64,000 bases of DNA from Dolomedes plantarius (Eukaryota > Arthropoda > Arachnida > Araneae > Dolomedidae), in assembly GCA_907164885.2 (NCBI GenBank), contig OU015492.1, positions 200,020,120 through 200,084,119 on the forward strand, written 5' to 3'. The translations under genes and the position numbers were made by a program. A model generated the notes under the pieces. The model was not told the origin of the DNA and ran no database searches. It saw nothing but the letters and a program-made list of their open reading frames with translations. Within the stretch, counting starts at the first letter, position 1. The number at the start of each line of letters is the position of its first letter. Below, piece by piece: positions 50,288 to 62,490 of the stretch.

Positions 50288-51128
50288 ATTAACACTAGAA
50301 AAACGGGAATTTTTTTCTTACTAAAAAGACTGAACGCCGTCATTTGGACGGTTAAAAATAAAATCAAGGATTTAAAATATTTAATGCTTTTTAAAATGGT
50401 TGAATAATTTAAAATTTGAACTATTTCATACCAATCTATATATATAAAACATTTCCGTAACTGACTGACTGCCATATAACGCACAGCACAAATCGCTTGA
50501 TCTAAAGGGCTGAAATTTTGCACGGAGATTCTTCTTATAGTGTATGGATGCACTAAGAAAGATTTTTGAAAAATTCTTCTTAGAATTTTTTTAATTAAAT
50601 TTTTAAGCTGCTTTTTGTAACTTTATTCAAGTTTGCATTTAATATAATAATCTGAGGGTTATAAAATTTATATCACGAGAAAGATCATAAAAATTCATTT
50701 AAAATGAAATCATTTTCGAATCTTTACCTCCATTTTCTGATTTTGGATGAATTTTTAAAGATTCACTTTTAGAATTTAATTTATTAAATGTTGATCAAGT
50801 GGTTTCTTTTCTTTTTCTGATACTTTAAACTAATTTTGCTTCACGTGCATAACAATGAAATAGACAAAAAAAACATTTTTTTTTTCTTGCTAATGTGGTG
50901 GACAATTGGACATTATCCAAAACAATAATGAAAGACAGTAAAAGATATGTTCCTCAAACTGTACTATATTCTTTAGTATATTCTATTAGATTTAATTTGA
51001 ATATTTTTTCTACATTATTTTGTATATAAAAATATCCATAACTATTTTATATATATATATATTTTTTTGATATTTTTACACCAATTGCATACATTGATCG
51101 TTGTATTTATTACATATATATATATATA

Positions 51129-53471
51129 CTAGCTTTATATACCCGGCGTTGCACGGGTGAACCCTTAATAAAGCTTACTTGTATGATACGTATATTTGTA
51201 TTTTATGGCAATCGAAACCCCTCTCCACTGGTCAGTATCCCATCAGCATATTTTAATACCCCCCCCCCCATGCTAATGTCAGCATTAAAATGTTTCTTTC
51301 AATTTTGATAACTCACTGGATCCCGGCCCTTCGAGGAGTTTGAGGGCTTCCCCGTAAACTCTTGTGAAAATCGCCGGTTTCATAAACAAAGAATTTCCTG
51401 ACGTTGCCCAGGATAATAAAAATGAATGGAGTTAACCTGAGCTCTAGATGTATACGTAGTAACAACCGAAATATATACAATTCACACACACACACACACA
51501 CACCTTTCCACATTTCATTTAATTAAGGTTGATCTCTCTCTTTTCTCCTACCACAATTTGGTGTTCAAAATGGTGATATATAGGAAATATAAATTATTGG
51601 ATTGTTTCTAGCAATTTTTTCAAAATCTAAAGCGAATGTCGAAAAATCGTGACATTGATCTTGTTTGTTACATTTAATCGTGTTTCTTACATTTTAAATC
51701 AAGAATCTTATGGATATCTGTTTCCTTCTTTGAGATATGACGGAATATGTAAAAAACACGTAAAAACACGTTTAGCCCCCCTAACCCCCTTGGGGGCCGA
51801 ATTTTGAAAAATCCTTAAATTAGTTTTTAGGTATTCATATTCCTTACATTTTAAAGCAACAATCTTATGGATATATGTTTCTTTCTTTGAGATACGAGGT
51901 AATATGTAAAAAATACGTTTTGCCCCCTCCCCCCCCCCCAATGGGCCCGAATTTTGAAAATCCTGAAATTGGATTTAAGGTATTCGTGTTCCTTACATTT
52001 TAAAGCAAGAATCTTATGGATATCTGTTTCTTTCTTTGAGATACGAGGTAATATGTAAAAAATACGTTTTGCCCCCTCCCCCCCCCCAATGGGCCCGAAT
52101 TTTGAAAATCCTGAAATTGGTTTTAATGTATTCGTGTTCCTTACATTTTAAAGCAAGAATCTTATGGATATCTGTTTCTTTCTTTGAGATATGAAGGAAT
52201 ACGTGAAAAACACGTTAAGCCCCCCCCCCTCCCCGTTCCTGGGGCCAAATTTTAAAAAATCCTGAAATTGGATTTAAGGTATTCGTGTTCCTTACATTTT
52301 AAAGCAAGAATCTTATGGATATATGTTTCTTTCTTTGAGATATGAAGGAATACGTGAAAAACACGTTAAGCCCCCCCCCTCCCCGTCCCCTGGGGCCAAA
52401 TTTTAAAAATCCTGAAATTGGATTTAAGGTATTCGTGTTCCTTACATTTTAAAGCAAGAATCTTATGGATATCTCTTTCTTTCTTTGAGATATGAAGGAA
52501 TACGTGAAAAACACGTTAAGCCCAAGTCCCCGTTCCTGGGGCCAAATTTTAAAAAATCCTGAAATTGGATTTAAGGTATTCGTGTTCCTTACATTTTAAA
52601 GTAAGAATATTATGGACATCAATTTCCTTCTTTGAGATACGAAAGAATATGTAAAAGACACGTTTTGCCCCCCTCCCCTCCCTCGGGGGTCGATTTTTGA
52701 AAAATCGCTTCTTAAATGACGCCTTCAGCACAAAAGTAATAAGCTCTTAAAATTTGATATCTGTATCTCCAATAGTTTTTGCTGTGTGTTGATTCCTTTA
52801 TATATATTGATAAAACACGCAAGAACACGTTTAGCCCCCCTCTCCCCCTTGGGAGACGAATTTTGAAAAATCCTGAAATTGGTTTTTAGGTATTCATGTT
52901 TCTTACATTTTAAAGCAAGAATCTTATGGATATCGATTTTCTTCTTTGAGATATAAAGGAATATGTAAAAAACACGTTTTGCCCCCCTCCCCCCCTTGGG
53001 GGGCGAATTTTGAAAAATCACTTCTTAAATGACGCCTTCAGTACAAAAGTAATAAGCTCTTAAAATTTGATATCTGTATCTCCAATAGTTTTTGCTGTGT
53101 GTTGATTCCTTTATATATATTGATAAAACACGCAAGAACACGTTTAGCCCCCCTCTCCCCCTTGGGAGACGAATTTTGAAAAATCCTGAAATTGGTTTTT
53201 AGGTATTCATGTTTCTTACATTTTAAAGCAAGAATCTTATGGATATCGATTTTCTTCTTTGAGATATAAAGGAATATGTAAAAAACACGTTTTGCCCCCC
53301 TCCCCCCCTTGGGGGGCGAATTTTGAAAAATCGCTTCTTAAATGACGCCTTCAGCACAAAAGTAATAAGCTCTTAAAATTTGATATCTGTATCTCCAATA
53401 GTTTTTGCTGGGCGTTGATACGTGTATGTATATATATATATATAAGTCAGGACTTCTTCCTTTATAGATAT

Positions 53472-53474
<3 letters not shown>
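51129..53474 (-). mobile_element. Second Helitron-like element, nested in copy C
   Basis: On the minus strand the 3' end reads CCCGTGCAACGCCGGG (a CCCG...CGGG hairpin), then TATATAAAG and CTAG at 51132-51129. A terminal hairpin a few bases before a CTRR end is the Helitron signature. The 5' end, at about 53474 or 53468, reads TCTATATCTATAAAGG, then AGTCCTGACTTATATATATA, AACGCCCAGC and AACTATTGGAGATACAGA, the same layout as the head of copies B and C but diverged. Most of the inside is a tandem array. No Rep/helicase is present. Confidence 0.6.
51686..53345. repeat. Tandem array of about 150-165 bp units
   Basis: Nine units, each with TTACATTTTAAA(G/T)CAAGAAT, ATGGATAT, a TTTCTTTCTTTGAGATA-like block, an AACACGTTTTGCCCCC-type block with a C-run, and GAATTTTGAAAAATCCTGAAA. 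Unit starts lie near 51686, 51852, 51990, 52139, 52291, 52440, 52587, 52900 and 53217. The last two are about 317 bp apart because a segment with GACGCCTTCAGCACAAAAGT lies between them; it is itself present three times and the long units are almost identical. Minus-strand ORFs through the array are repeats of one frame, not genes. Confidence 0.9.
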
Positions 53475-53515
<41 letters not shown>

Positions 53516-54715
53516 CATTAATTACATACATTTACCGTTGTATTTAATTTGAATGTATTCCGCAGGAAAGTACGGGTATTCAGCTAGTAAATAATAAATT
53601 AGTGTATATTTAGATTTTTTTAAGTAGGTATGCCGAGCTGACAATCTTTTATGGTTTATCCGTAAAAATGTATGCATGGTTTGTGCAGTCCTTATTTTTC
53701 AACACCAATATTTCCGAAGAGCTAATATGTCTGTTATTTGAAAAAGGGGAAGAGACGAAACGTAAGTAACATTTTTCCGGCATTATTTTAAGATTTCTGT
53801 CTGTTTTCTATATTGCCCTCAAATTGACGTCTTTCTGTCTTAGTAGGTATACAACACATATTCTCCCCCTCTCTGCAATCAAACATAATTTTGCAAATGT
53901 TTGCGCATCTTTCGCGTAAAATTAGAAAACGTCATAAAACTTCCGAAGCTTGAGGACATAAATACAAAAATTGAGCTCACTAGTATGTTCGAAACCGTCA
54001 AAATGACGGCAGCCGTCTTTCTATTGCTAATAGTTTCTGAATATGAAAATATAACCTCATATTTTTTAAATATACTGTTACTTTTACGGTATGTTTACGT
54101 TTTACTGGGCTTTCCAATTAAGGAAAAACAAATTGAAATTTAGTAAAGTGCCAAAGTATAGAGCAGATATTTATGAGAATTTATTTAAACGATAATTGTT
54201 TTATTCCATAGAGATATAGATGATACGTACTACAGATATGGATAACACTATTTTTTAAAGTGATATAAATGATTATATTACCTCTTCATAACTATTAGTT
54301 AGTGTCAGTTCTGCAAACATTGCAATTCGCACTCGTTAAGAATTATTTGGACACGATATGATGCGTATCTTTATTCAGTAAATTAATTAACACTTATATT
54401 ACATCCCACATAAGTCTTTTCGCCTTAATAGATTATGCACTAAAAATAACAAACAAAAAACAATTATCCTTATAACATAGTATCCCAATTGGTGGCATCT
54501 TAGACATGCTTTTTACTATAATAAATGCGTATTAAAGCAGATTTAAATTTCACAGCAACTCATGAGCAACAAAGTTCCCGCTGCGCTGTAATGAAATACT
54601 GGAAGAGAAGAGACTATGCGTAATATGCACACATATTCATACCGTCTTACACGCATTCCAGTTGCATGAATCCGTGTAATTGGATTAAACCATTTCCTTG
54701 CATGTGTGTATTGTA

Positions 54716-55442
54716 GACGTGTAACTGCCGCAATTCACTATAATACAACTCTAGGAAAATTTACAGAAGACATCAAAAGAAAGATGGAGGACATTTAAAT
54801 TGAAATAATATATTTGTTTCATTTAATCAAAAAATATAAGAGGGATATACAGCAGGAAAAAAAATGTAAGGAAATTATAGGCCTAAAAGTTTGCATAACA
54901 TGAGATTTGTTGAATAAAGCGATATTTCCTCTTCAAGTAAAGAGCAAAATATTAGTTTGCCACAAAATCATTTTACTCCCAAGTTAGATCCTCAGTGTAC
55001 AGTTTCTAAACAAACTGTTTTCTAATTACAAAATCAATAGCTAAAATAATAATTTAGTAGATTATGAGTTTTAACAATGACAGACGTGTAACTGCCGTAA
55101 TTCACTACAATAGAACTCTAGGAGAATTTACAGAATACATCAAACTATAGATGGAGGACATTTAAATTGAAATAATATATTTGTTTCATTTAATCAAAAA
55201 ATATAAGAGCATACTACAGCAGGAAAAAAATGTTAGGAAATTATAGGCCTAAAAGTTTGCATAACACGAGATTTGTCGAATAAAGCGATATTTCCTCTTC
55301 AAGTAAAGAGCAAAATATTAGTTTGCCACAAAATCCTTTTACTCCCAAGTTATATCCTCAGTGCACAGTTTCTAAACAAACTGTTTTCTAATTACAAAAT
55401 CAATAGCCAAAATAATAATTTAGTAGATTATGAGTTTTAACA
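54716..55442. repeat. Direct tandem duplication, 367-bp unit
   Basis: 54716-55082 and 55083-55442 are nearly identical, starting GACGTGTAACTGCCG and ending TTATGAGTTTTAACA. Differences are scattered substitutions and small indels (for example GCCGCAATTC / GCCGTAATTC). No coding capacity. Confidence 0.93.
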
Positions 55443-56700
55443 CTTAGGGAAACAAGCAGTTTAAGCTTACTACTCATAACGTTTCTCAACTTTTTCTGCT
55501 TTCCTTTAAATTATACTATTAATGGCGGCTCTCAGAAGCTTAGTGTTAACGGTGTGCTTCATGCATATTAAATATCCCACTTGCGGATAAAACAGTTTGT
55601 CCTACATCACAAAAATCTTGCAGATAAATGGAACTACCAGAGAGCATTTTTTGTCTATAAAAATGTATACGAATTTTTCTAGTGTTAATATATCAGAAAA
55701 AGTATAAAAAAAAACTTAAAATATCAAGTTAGAATAAAATCGCATCTCTAATTTTAATTGCTCGGAATGAAGAATCATTTAAAGTAATAAGAAATGTGCT
55801 TTTTGAAAAATAATCCAATGTTATGAGAGATTATGTATTTTAGGATGTGAAAGCATTAATTTTGAGAGTGTAAGTGGATTTCCAGAAAAAAATCTCTACA
55901 AACTGGATAATTTTCTGACATAAAAGAATAATGAGAGATAATTTCAAGGCATTCAATTTGTAGACAGGAAATGTAGGATTTATTATTAAACTACAGAATG
56001 TAGTGTCTCTCTGGGAATGTATTTTCAGATTTTTTTATTATTTAAAAATATTCATGAAAAATAATGGTATCTTAAATAATTTTGGAAGAAAACTTGCTTT
56101 GAAATAGCATATTATGTATGCAATTACGTTGAGATTTGTTATGAACTTATGAGATTTGTATCCAGCAAAATTCTTACTGTCATTAAAATATTTAAAAATT
56201 GCAAAAACTCTTTTAGCGTCCAAGATTTCTATAACTTGAAAGAGTCATTATGTTTATGTCAACATAATATTACACGACAAAGGAAAATTAGATTTCTTTT
56301 AAGTGCAATGTTAAGATAATCCACAACTTACTCTTATTTATTCATGGATATTATTTAATACTCTTGTTTAATATATATAATGAGTAAAGTGTCCCAAGAG
56401 TAGAACGAAACTGGATAACCATAATTTACAATTCAGTTACAATATTACCGGCAGCATGAAACAAAGATATTAAATTTTAAATAACTTTCAATAAAAATGC
56501 GTCTAAGCTAAGGTAAAAAATATAAATATCTAACTATCAGGAAAAGAAAGAAATTCTAAATTTTAAGATGAAAATAAAAATTAACGGAAATATAATTAAA
56601 TCATAATCTAATTCCCTTTACTAAGAGACAATGAGGCATGGAAGCCAATGCATATATTTCTTGAATTCTCCATGTTTTGCTGTAATAGATAGTAGTTATA
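55443..56700. other. Non-coding stretch, no gene seen
   Basis: AT-rich. TTTTTCTAGTGTTAA at about 55676-55690 is the inverse of the motif at 50288. Confidence 0.4.
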
Positions 56701-56716
56701 AGTCTTACATCTCAGA

Positions 56717-56785
56717 AATAATCTAGTGGTTAGACTGTTGACCTCGAAGCCTGAAGGTCGAGTGTTTAATTCTGTAAGGACTTCG
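56717..56785 (+). repeat. tRNA-like sequence (pseudogene or SINE head)
   Basis: ATCTAGTGGTTAGACTGTTG resembles an A box, and GAGTGTTTAATTCTG resembles a decayed B box about 35 bases later. CGAAGCCTGAAGGTCGAG falls in the anticodon-arm position. Pairing is too weak for a real tRNA. Confidence 0.4.
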
Positions 56786-56863
56786 CCTTAAAAAAATGAC
56801 TGGGGGATTTTTTTTGTATTTATATGCTTTACTTGCATATCTTGAATAAATGCAGGCTATATA

Positions 56864-56966
<103 letters not shown>

Positions 56967-57129
56967 TTTCGCGGGTTCATCACCTCTATCGACAAGAGAG
57001 GGCAGTCTTGAGTTCTCTCCGCTTCCATCACAAGCTCGGGCAGTAGCTCAGCATCTCATTTCGTAACGGCTTCACAGAGAAAACACACGCATGATCGTGC
57101 TTAACACTCGTTGAGTCGGAAGGTATGAA

Positions 57130-58155
57130 AAAGCGGTTGCAGAATAAACAAAAAAAAAGGTTACTAGATGGGTTAATAGGGGGTATGGTCCCCTCTTAGA
57201 GGTCTCGCAGCGTGATTTCATATTTGAAATAAGGCAGTTTATCATTTCCTGTGGCAATTGGTCCCACTCGTTCAGCAACGCTGTTTTCATTCCCTGGATG
57301 GTTCTAGGAGGGACGTTGTGAGTTGCAATTGTCCTCCCCAGAGCGTCCCAGACATGCTCTATAGGGTTGAGGTCTGGAGATCTGGCTGGCCAATACATCC
57401 GGCGAATATCTTCACTCTCTAGAAATTCGTCGAGTAGAGTAGCTCTATGTGGCCTCGCGTTATAGTCCATTAAAATGAACACAGGGACAACTACATCCCT
57501 GAAAATGTAAACATAGGGCTCCATGACCTCATCCCTATACCGCACACCGCTGCAGTCACAGTGCCTCTTTCAAAGACAGGGAGAGGTGTGCGGCTATCCA
57601 TCATGATGCCTGCCCAGACCATTAAACCTCCTCCGCCATAATGGTCGATTTCGTGGACATTGGAGGGTAGGTAGCGGGTCCCTGGTTCTCTCCATATGAA
57701 CGTACGGCGAGAATCGGTGTTTAGGCTGAACCGGGACTCATCAGTGAAGAGAACGGTCGCCCATTGATCCATACTCCAATCTCTATGCTCTCTGCACCAT
57801 GATAAACGGATTCTCCTGTTCGTAGAAGTGAGCGGGACGCAAACAGCAGGTCTTCTTGCAAACAACCCTCTCTCATGTAGTCTTTTGAAACAGTCACCGT
57901 TGATACACGGGTTCCTCTGGCTGCATACACGTCACGAGGGAGCTGAGAAGCTGTAGCACTCCTGTTACGCCTCGGTATAATCGACAAATGGTGATCTTCT
58001 CTGGCCGTCGTGGCTCTTGGACGGCCTTGCCCTGGCTTTCTTTTGATGGATCCGGTATCCTGGAACTGTTTCCATAAGTTACACACGACGCTGGGCGTTA
58101 AATTGAACTCTCTACAAATTTGGATTTGAGATTGGCCTGCTTCTAGCCTCCACAC
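57130..58155 (-). pseudogene. Tc1-like transposase, frameshifted, catalytic Asp lost
   Basis: Three overlapping minus-strand frames form one protein: HTH part MWRLEAGQSQIQICREFNLT to RVSTVTV (58155 to about 57888); middle part KRLHERGLFARRPAVCVPLT to VFERGTVTA, with the first catalytic Asp in VLFTDESRF (to about 57545); and C-terminal part RYRDEVMEPYVYIF to SRCETSKRGPYP (to about 57180). Shifts lie near 57885 and 57540. The second catalytic position reads MDYNARPH where an Asp precedes NARPH in the family. The Glu in SPDLNPIEHVWD is intact, 34 residues on. A possible right terminus, CACTGGTGAAATAAATTAAG inverted near 58470, has no partner on the left. Confidence 0.88.
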
Positions 58156-58473
58156 AATTCGTCACCTCATTCCATCATCTAAATTTTGGTGGTTACTCAT
58201 TTTTACTGTTACAATTTGAAATTAACAGATTGCTGCAAAATAACACCAAGAAATTCGCCGAGGTGTGCTAGCGAAGGAAAATGTGTCTTAACTTACGCGC
58301 GCTTATAAAGCCTGTTTCTCTACTGGCTCCGCGTACACACACGAGTACGCTTACGTATTTGACGTACAAGATTTCCAATTTTTTCTAGAAGCGGTGGTTT
58401 TATATTCAGTTCAGTTCTTTTCATGAAATTCGATAAATTATGCAAATTCCCTTAATTTATTTCACCAGTGTAT

Positions 58474-60049
58474 GTTGATTCATGTAAATAAAATTTTTAG
58501 AAAATTTGAATAATCAAACTTGCAACGAGTGGGAAATATTTAATGGCAAATTTCACGTATTTGGGTGAAATGAAATGTACATTATTTTTAACAAATACAC
58601 CTTTGACTCCTAACTATTCCCCCCAAAAATTTGTAATAGCTAACAAATAATGCAAACATTTCTCAGCAGCTGGTTTTAATAGGTATTCCAAGAAATTTAA
58701 CTTTGGTTTCCCATTTAGCAAAAATAATTTGGAACAATATCACCTTCAGAAATCCTTTTTCAAATTAATTTTTGTAATTAATAATTATCGTAATTTCTTG
58801 CAGAACATGATAGATTTTTCAAGTATAATAGATAGGAGGATATAGAAAATATGGAATAAATTCTTTCAAAACGTTTCCATAAAATCAATTGTATTCAATA
58901 CATACACTTTGAATTTTCCCCTAGAACATTATTGAGAGAGAAAGTGAGAATTTGTAACCACATACACAATTTTGAGCTTCCAAAAAGCTCGAGTTAAATG
59001 ATACGAGAACATTGTAATAAAATGGATTATTGGAAACTTAACGCGGCTGGTGAAACCATTAATCCTTCATTTTTCACACCCCATATTTTTACTTCTTTTA
59101 AATATGTATACTTAGTCAATATCATTGAATAATGCATTGAAATATTAATGCAGGCCCCGTATAGATAACAAGTATAGTATACTTCTGAATATTTCCTACT
59201 TCGCATTCTTTCTCTTAAATGGAAGGAATCCCTTGTCTAGATCGAAATTTAAAAGATTTAATAGTATAACGAAACAAATGCAAGTTTTGGATATTACGTC
59301 TAACATGGGTAAAGGAAATTATGAATGCAGAACGGAGATGGTCGTATTGTTTATTCAACAAAGAAATAGTTAAATGAAAGTTTACAAGCAAACCCCGCTC
59401 GCATGTTATTTCCCTAATGGGGTATGTATGCATCTGTGTCTTTTCATAAAGATTGTATGTGTACTTGCATATATGGTGCTTTGAGCCCTTACTGCAAGTT
59501 GTACGTGCCTTTTCATTTTCTTCTGACTAACTGTTTCAGTGGGAATATCGGGGCCTTGAGATGTCTTTTGGTTACACCTGCATCCTATTCAGAAAGTTCC
59601 CCTAGAGGTAACTGATTTGGTTAGGCTCCCAGATGACGAGACCAGTCGGTTACCTCGATTTCTGGCTTAGTTCCGGCACTACTACAGAATCTTGCCTCTG
59701 GTGCGTGGAGCCCTGAGTGCTTGATTTCTGTTTCTTTTTTGTCTACATTCTTCTTATAATTATCTAGCTCTGTTATTTTTAGTTATATTTCCCTAATGGA
59801 GCATGTACTTATCCTGAAGGCATTCGCTACTCCACACCGGGATTTTTATTGGATACTATATAATGGACGCTGACTAGAGTTGAAACAACTACATGCGATG
59901 GGCCAGCTAAGAAACGTCATATTTGCCTTATTCTGTGGTCCCAGAGATTCAAACCTGATGGGATCTCGTGGTAGACGATCGCAATACCTTTACAGCAGGT
60001 TATTGTTTTTTATAATACTCTATTTTATTGTATGGGAATCTCGCTAAGA
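58474..60049. other. Mostly non-coding; one direct repeat pair
   Basis: TTTCCCTAATGG(G/A)G(T/C)ATGTA occurs at about 59410 and 59787. Between them is a less AT-rich segment (59570-59720) without a supportable ORF. Nothing recognised. Confidence 0.35.
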
Positions 60050-60915
60050 CAGGGGTAGACAACGCGGTGCCAGCGAGCACTAAAGTGTCCGCCGCTCAAA
60101 TAGCAAAATTGTAGGTATTTGAGTATAGATATTTGATTGAGTGAGATCAGTTAATTTATTTCCATAGGTGAAAAAAATTCTATTATCCAGGAATGAAATT
60201 TGTTTAGAATTAGAGCAAAAACCTTAGTTAATTGAGCAAACCTAGTTAATTTAGCTGGGCTTTCTAACTGATTTAACTATAAAATTAAAGGAACTAAATT
60301 TGAAACCACAGGGTAGAAATCATCATATTGCTTCTATGAGAAGTACGATAAATGCATTTAAAGCTAAATTGGCGCTCTTGAAATCGCATACGTAAAAAGA
60401 TAATTTATCACATTTCTCAAATTTAAAATTGGTGATAGAAAATTATTACGATGGAAAATTATTACGTCTAAAATTGGTGATAGAAAATTATTACGTCTAC
60501 CAATTTGCCAAACATTTTGATTCCTTATTGGAAAATTTAATGCCTGATTTGATGAATTCTACGAATTGGAGGCATTCTTGACGTTTTTTATTAATCCTCT
60601 CTCTCATACAGAGGACGATGTGGCTAATAAAATCGCAACCTATTTTGATATTTCCAATACGGAGGACTGAGAATTGGAAATTATAAATACAAGAAATGAA
60701 ATTGAATTAAAATTACATCATAAAAAAGAAATGTTCTCGAATTTAGTGAATGGAAATAACTTTCCATTGTTGAGAAAATGTTCTTATGATATTGAACTCT
60801 CTTTGCGAGTAGACAAATACTTGTGAAACGTTGTTTTCCAATATGAAATACTTAAAATCAAAGTACTGATGAAGCCTCGCTGACAGTCATTAGACCATTT
60901 CCTGAGAACTGGGAT
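60050..60915 (+). pseudogene. hAT element remnant with transposase C-terminal half
   Basis: CAGGGGTAGACAACGCGGTG at 60050 looks like a hAT left end. Decayed frames then give ASMRSTINAFKAKLALLKSH (60330-60390), QFAKHFDSLLENLMPDLM (60500-60555), FDEFYELEAFLTFFINPLSH (60550-60610), DVANKIATYFDIS, ELEIINTRNEIELKLHHKKE (60670-60735), and CETLFSNMKYLKSKY (about 60826-60870), the hATC motif. Stops and shifts are frequent. An LKLVIENYY-coding segment is duplicated at 60425-60490. The right end was not found. Confidence 0.65.
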
Positions 60916-60924
60916 TTCGATTCA

Positions 60925-61645
60925 AGGTGACTGCCTACGTTGAAAATGCCCTTTTTTGACTATTTTGGTCAATTTTATTTTTTGCAAGAATCGTGTAATT
61001 CAATCTTTTCTCTTTTCAAAACCGTTTTGATTTCCATTCTACATTAATTAGAAGCACAGTTATAGCTATTTTTAAAAACATCGTCTGATACAAAATTGAA
61101 GAGACACACAACTTTAAATGCGTTTTTCTCAGAATTATGTTTTTTAGCACAAATCTCTACCATTATAATGATATCTCACATAATAATGCATAAAATTTGG
61201 TAAAATTTTCAGGAAATGTTTTAGATGCTATTGTTAATGAGATGAAGCACAATAATTGATGTATGATAAACAGTTTTTTGTTTGGGGCTGTTTTTATAAG
61301 GAAAGGAATGGCGAATCGGGGAAAATTTTCATATTGGAACATAAAATGGTCTGTATTATTCTTGCATTTTAAAATTTTATCTTAGATTGAGGGTCATTTT
61401 GAAGATAACTGTTATATGTATCATGTGTGAGAAGGAAATTAAAATAGTAGCATTAGAATTTTGTGCAGAGTGATAGACGTTTTAGCTAAATTTCATTAAA
61501 AATTACTTCAAAGTGACCAATTTATAAAAAAAGTATGGTATTTACAGGAAAGTTTTTTTTAAATGCTATTTTACCATAAAAGACCAAAAAATCCTTAAAA
61601 AAACAATTTTTTCAAAAAATTGGCTCCGAACGTAGGCAGTCACCT
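60925..61645. mobile_element. TIR element between hAT and mariner remnants
   Basis: AGGTGACTGCCTACGTT at 60925 is exactly inverted at 61629-61645 (AACGTAGGCAGTCACCT). 721 bp, AT-rich interior with no recognised protein. The target duplication is unclear (possibly CA) and the superfamily is unassigned. Confidence 0.65.
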
Positions 61646-61699
61646 CAAGTGCCACATTACAACGAGTTGTAACTTGGTTCTGATCATTCCCCATAGTTC

Positions 61700-62490
61700 G
61701 TCCTAGAAAGTTTAGCAAGATCAATGTTTGGGCTCCTAAAAATTTCGACGAAAATCAGAAATTTTATCCTGTTGAGGTGTGCACTGAACATCTCTCTTCT
61801 CTAAGAAGCGTTCATATGCCTGGCTTAATACCGTTGTCACAGGAGATGAAAAGTGGTTCCATTACGACAACTGCATGCGCAAAAGATCAGGATGTGACAC
61901 TGCTCAATTAGCACAATTCTTGACAAACGATAATTGCAACAGCTCAAGATTATGCTGTGTGTTTTGTGAGTCTCTCGCGGACTCATCCATTGGGAGGTGC
62001 TTCTACGGAAAACCAGTATAACCATAGAGGTCTACTGTGCTGATCTGCAAAGTCTGGCTGATTCCATCCACACTAGGCGGCCACACATGAGTATTATACT
62101 CTTTCATCATGACAATGCAAGATATCATGTGGCAAAGTTGATCCAGCGAAAGTCTCTTAAGCTAGCCTGGGAGGTTCTCCCTCATCCTCCATATACAGCC
62201 CAGACATTACACCCTCCAATTATCATCCCTATCAATCTGTTCAGTACATTTTTGATGAAATGAAGTTCGCTCATGATGATGAAATCAAAAACGCACTTAC
62301 AAAATTATTTGACTCAAAGTAATCCGCCTGACTTTTGCGTAGCAGAAATCCACAATCTTCCTAATGGAACAATTAGTTGATTGTGATAGTAGTTATTTTG
62401 TTAAATAATATGCATTTCTTATTAAAAAATTATTGCAATAAATACTACACTAAATTCTGGAAACTTTTACACCAACTCTGTAAGAAATTC
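61700..62490 (+). pseudogene. mariner transposase remnant
   Basis: Frames give INVWAPKNFDENQKF (61725-61770), SYAWLNTVVTGDEKWFHYDN (61810-61870) with the first catalytic Asp in TGDEKW, IILFHHDNARYHVAKLIQR (62093-62149) with the second Asp, WEVLPHPPYTAQTL (SPDL lost), then in another frame SVQYIFDEMKFAHDDEIKNA and LTKLFDSK (62237-62323). ACTTTTACACCAACTCTGTA at about 62463 is a plausible right TIR. The left TIR and N-terminal domain are missing. Confidence 0.8.

Larger units (their letters stand above)
50435..53587 (+). mobile_element. Helitron-like element, copy C, split by a nested element
   Basis: The 5' part (50435-51128) starts TCTATATATATAAAACATTT and carries the same order of blocks as copy B, including AGGGCTGAAATTTTGCA, TATCACGAGAAAGATCAT and CATACATTGATCGTTGTATT. 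The 3' part resumes at about 53475 with a TA tract, ATTACATACATTTACCGTTG, and the terminus CGGGTATTCAGCTAG at 53573-53587. The gap between is another Helitron-like element, inserted in the TA-rich middle. Confidence 0.65.

Noticed and set aside
52549..53021. Repeated minus-strand ORFs reading GRGAKRVF-IF--ISKK
   Set aside because: They come from one frame of the tandem array inside the Helitron-like element; the units contain frame-changing C-runs and no known domain.
51686..53345. CRISPR array
   Set aside because: The repeats are 150-165 bp with no short-repeat/spacer alternation, in animal nuclear DNA with a Helitron-like context.
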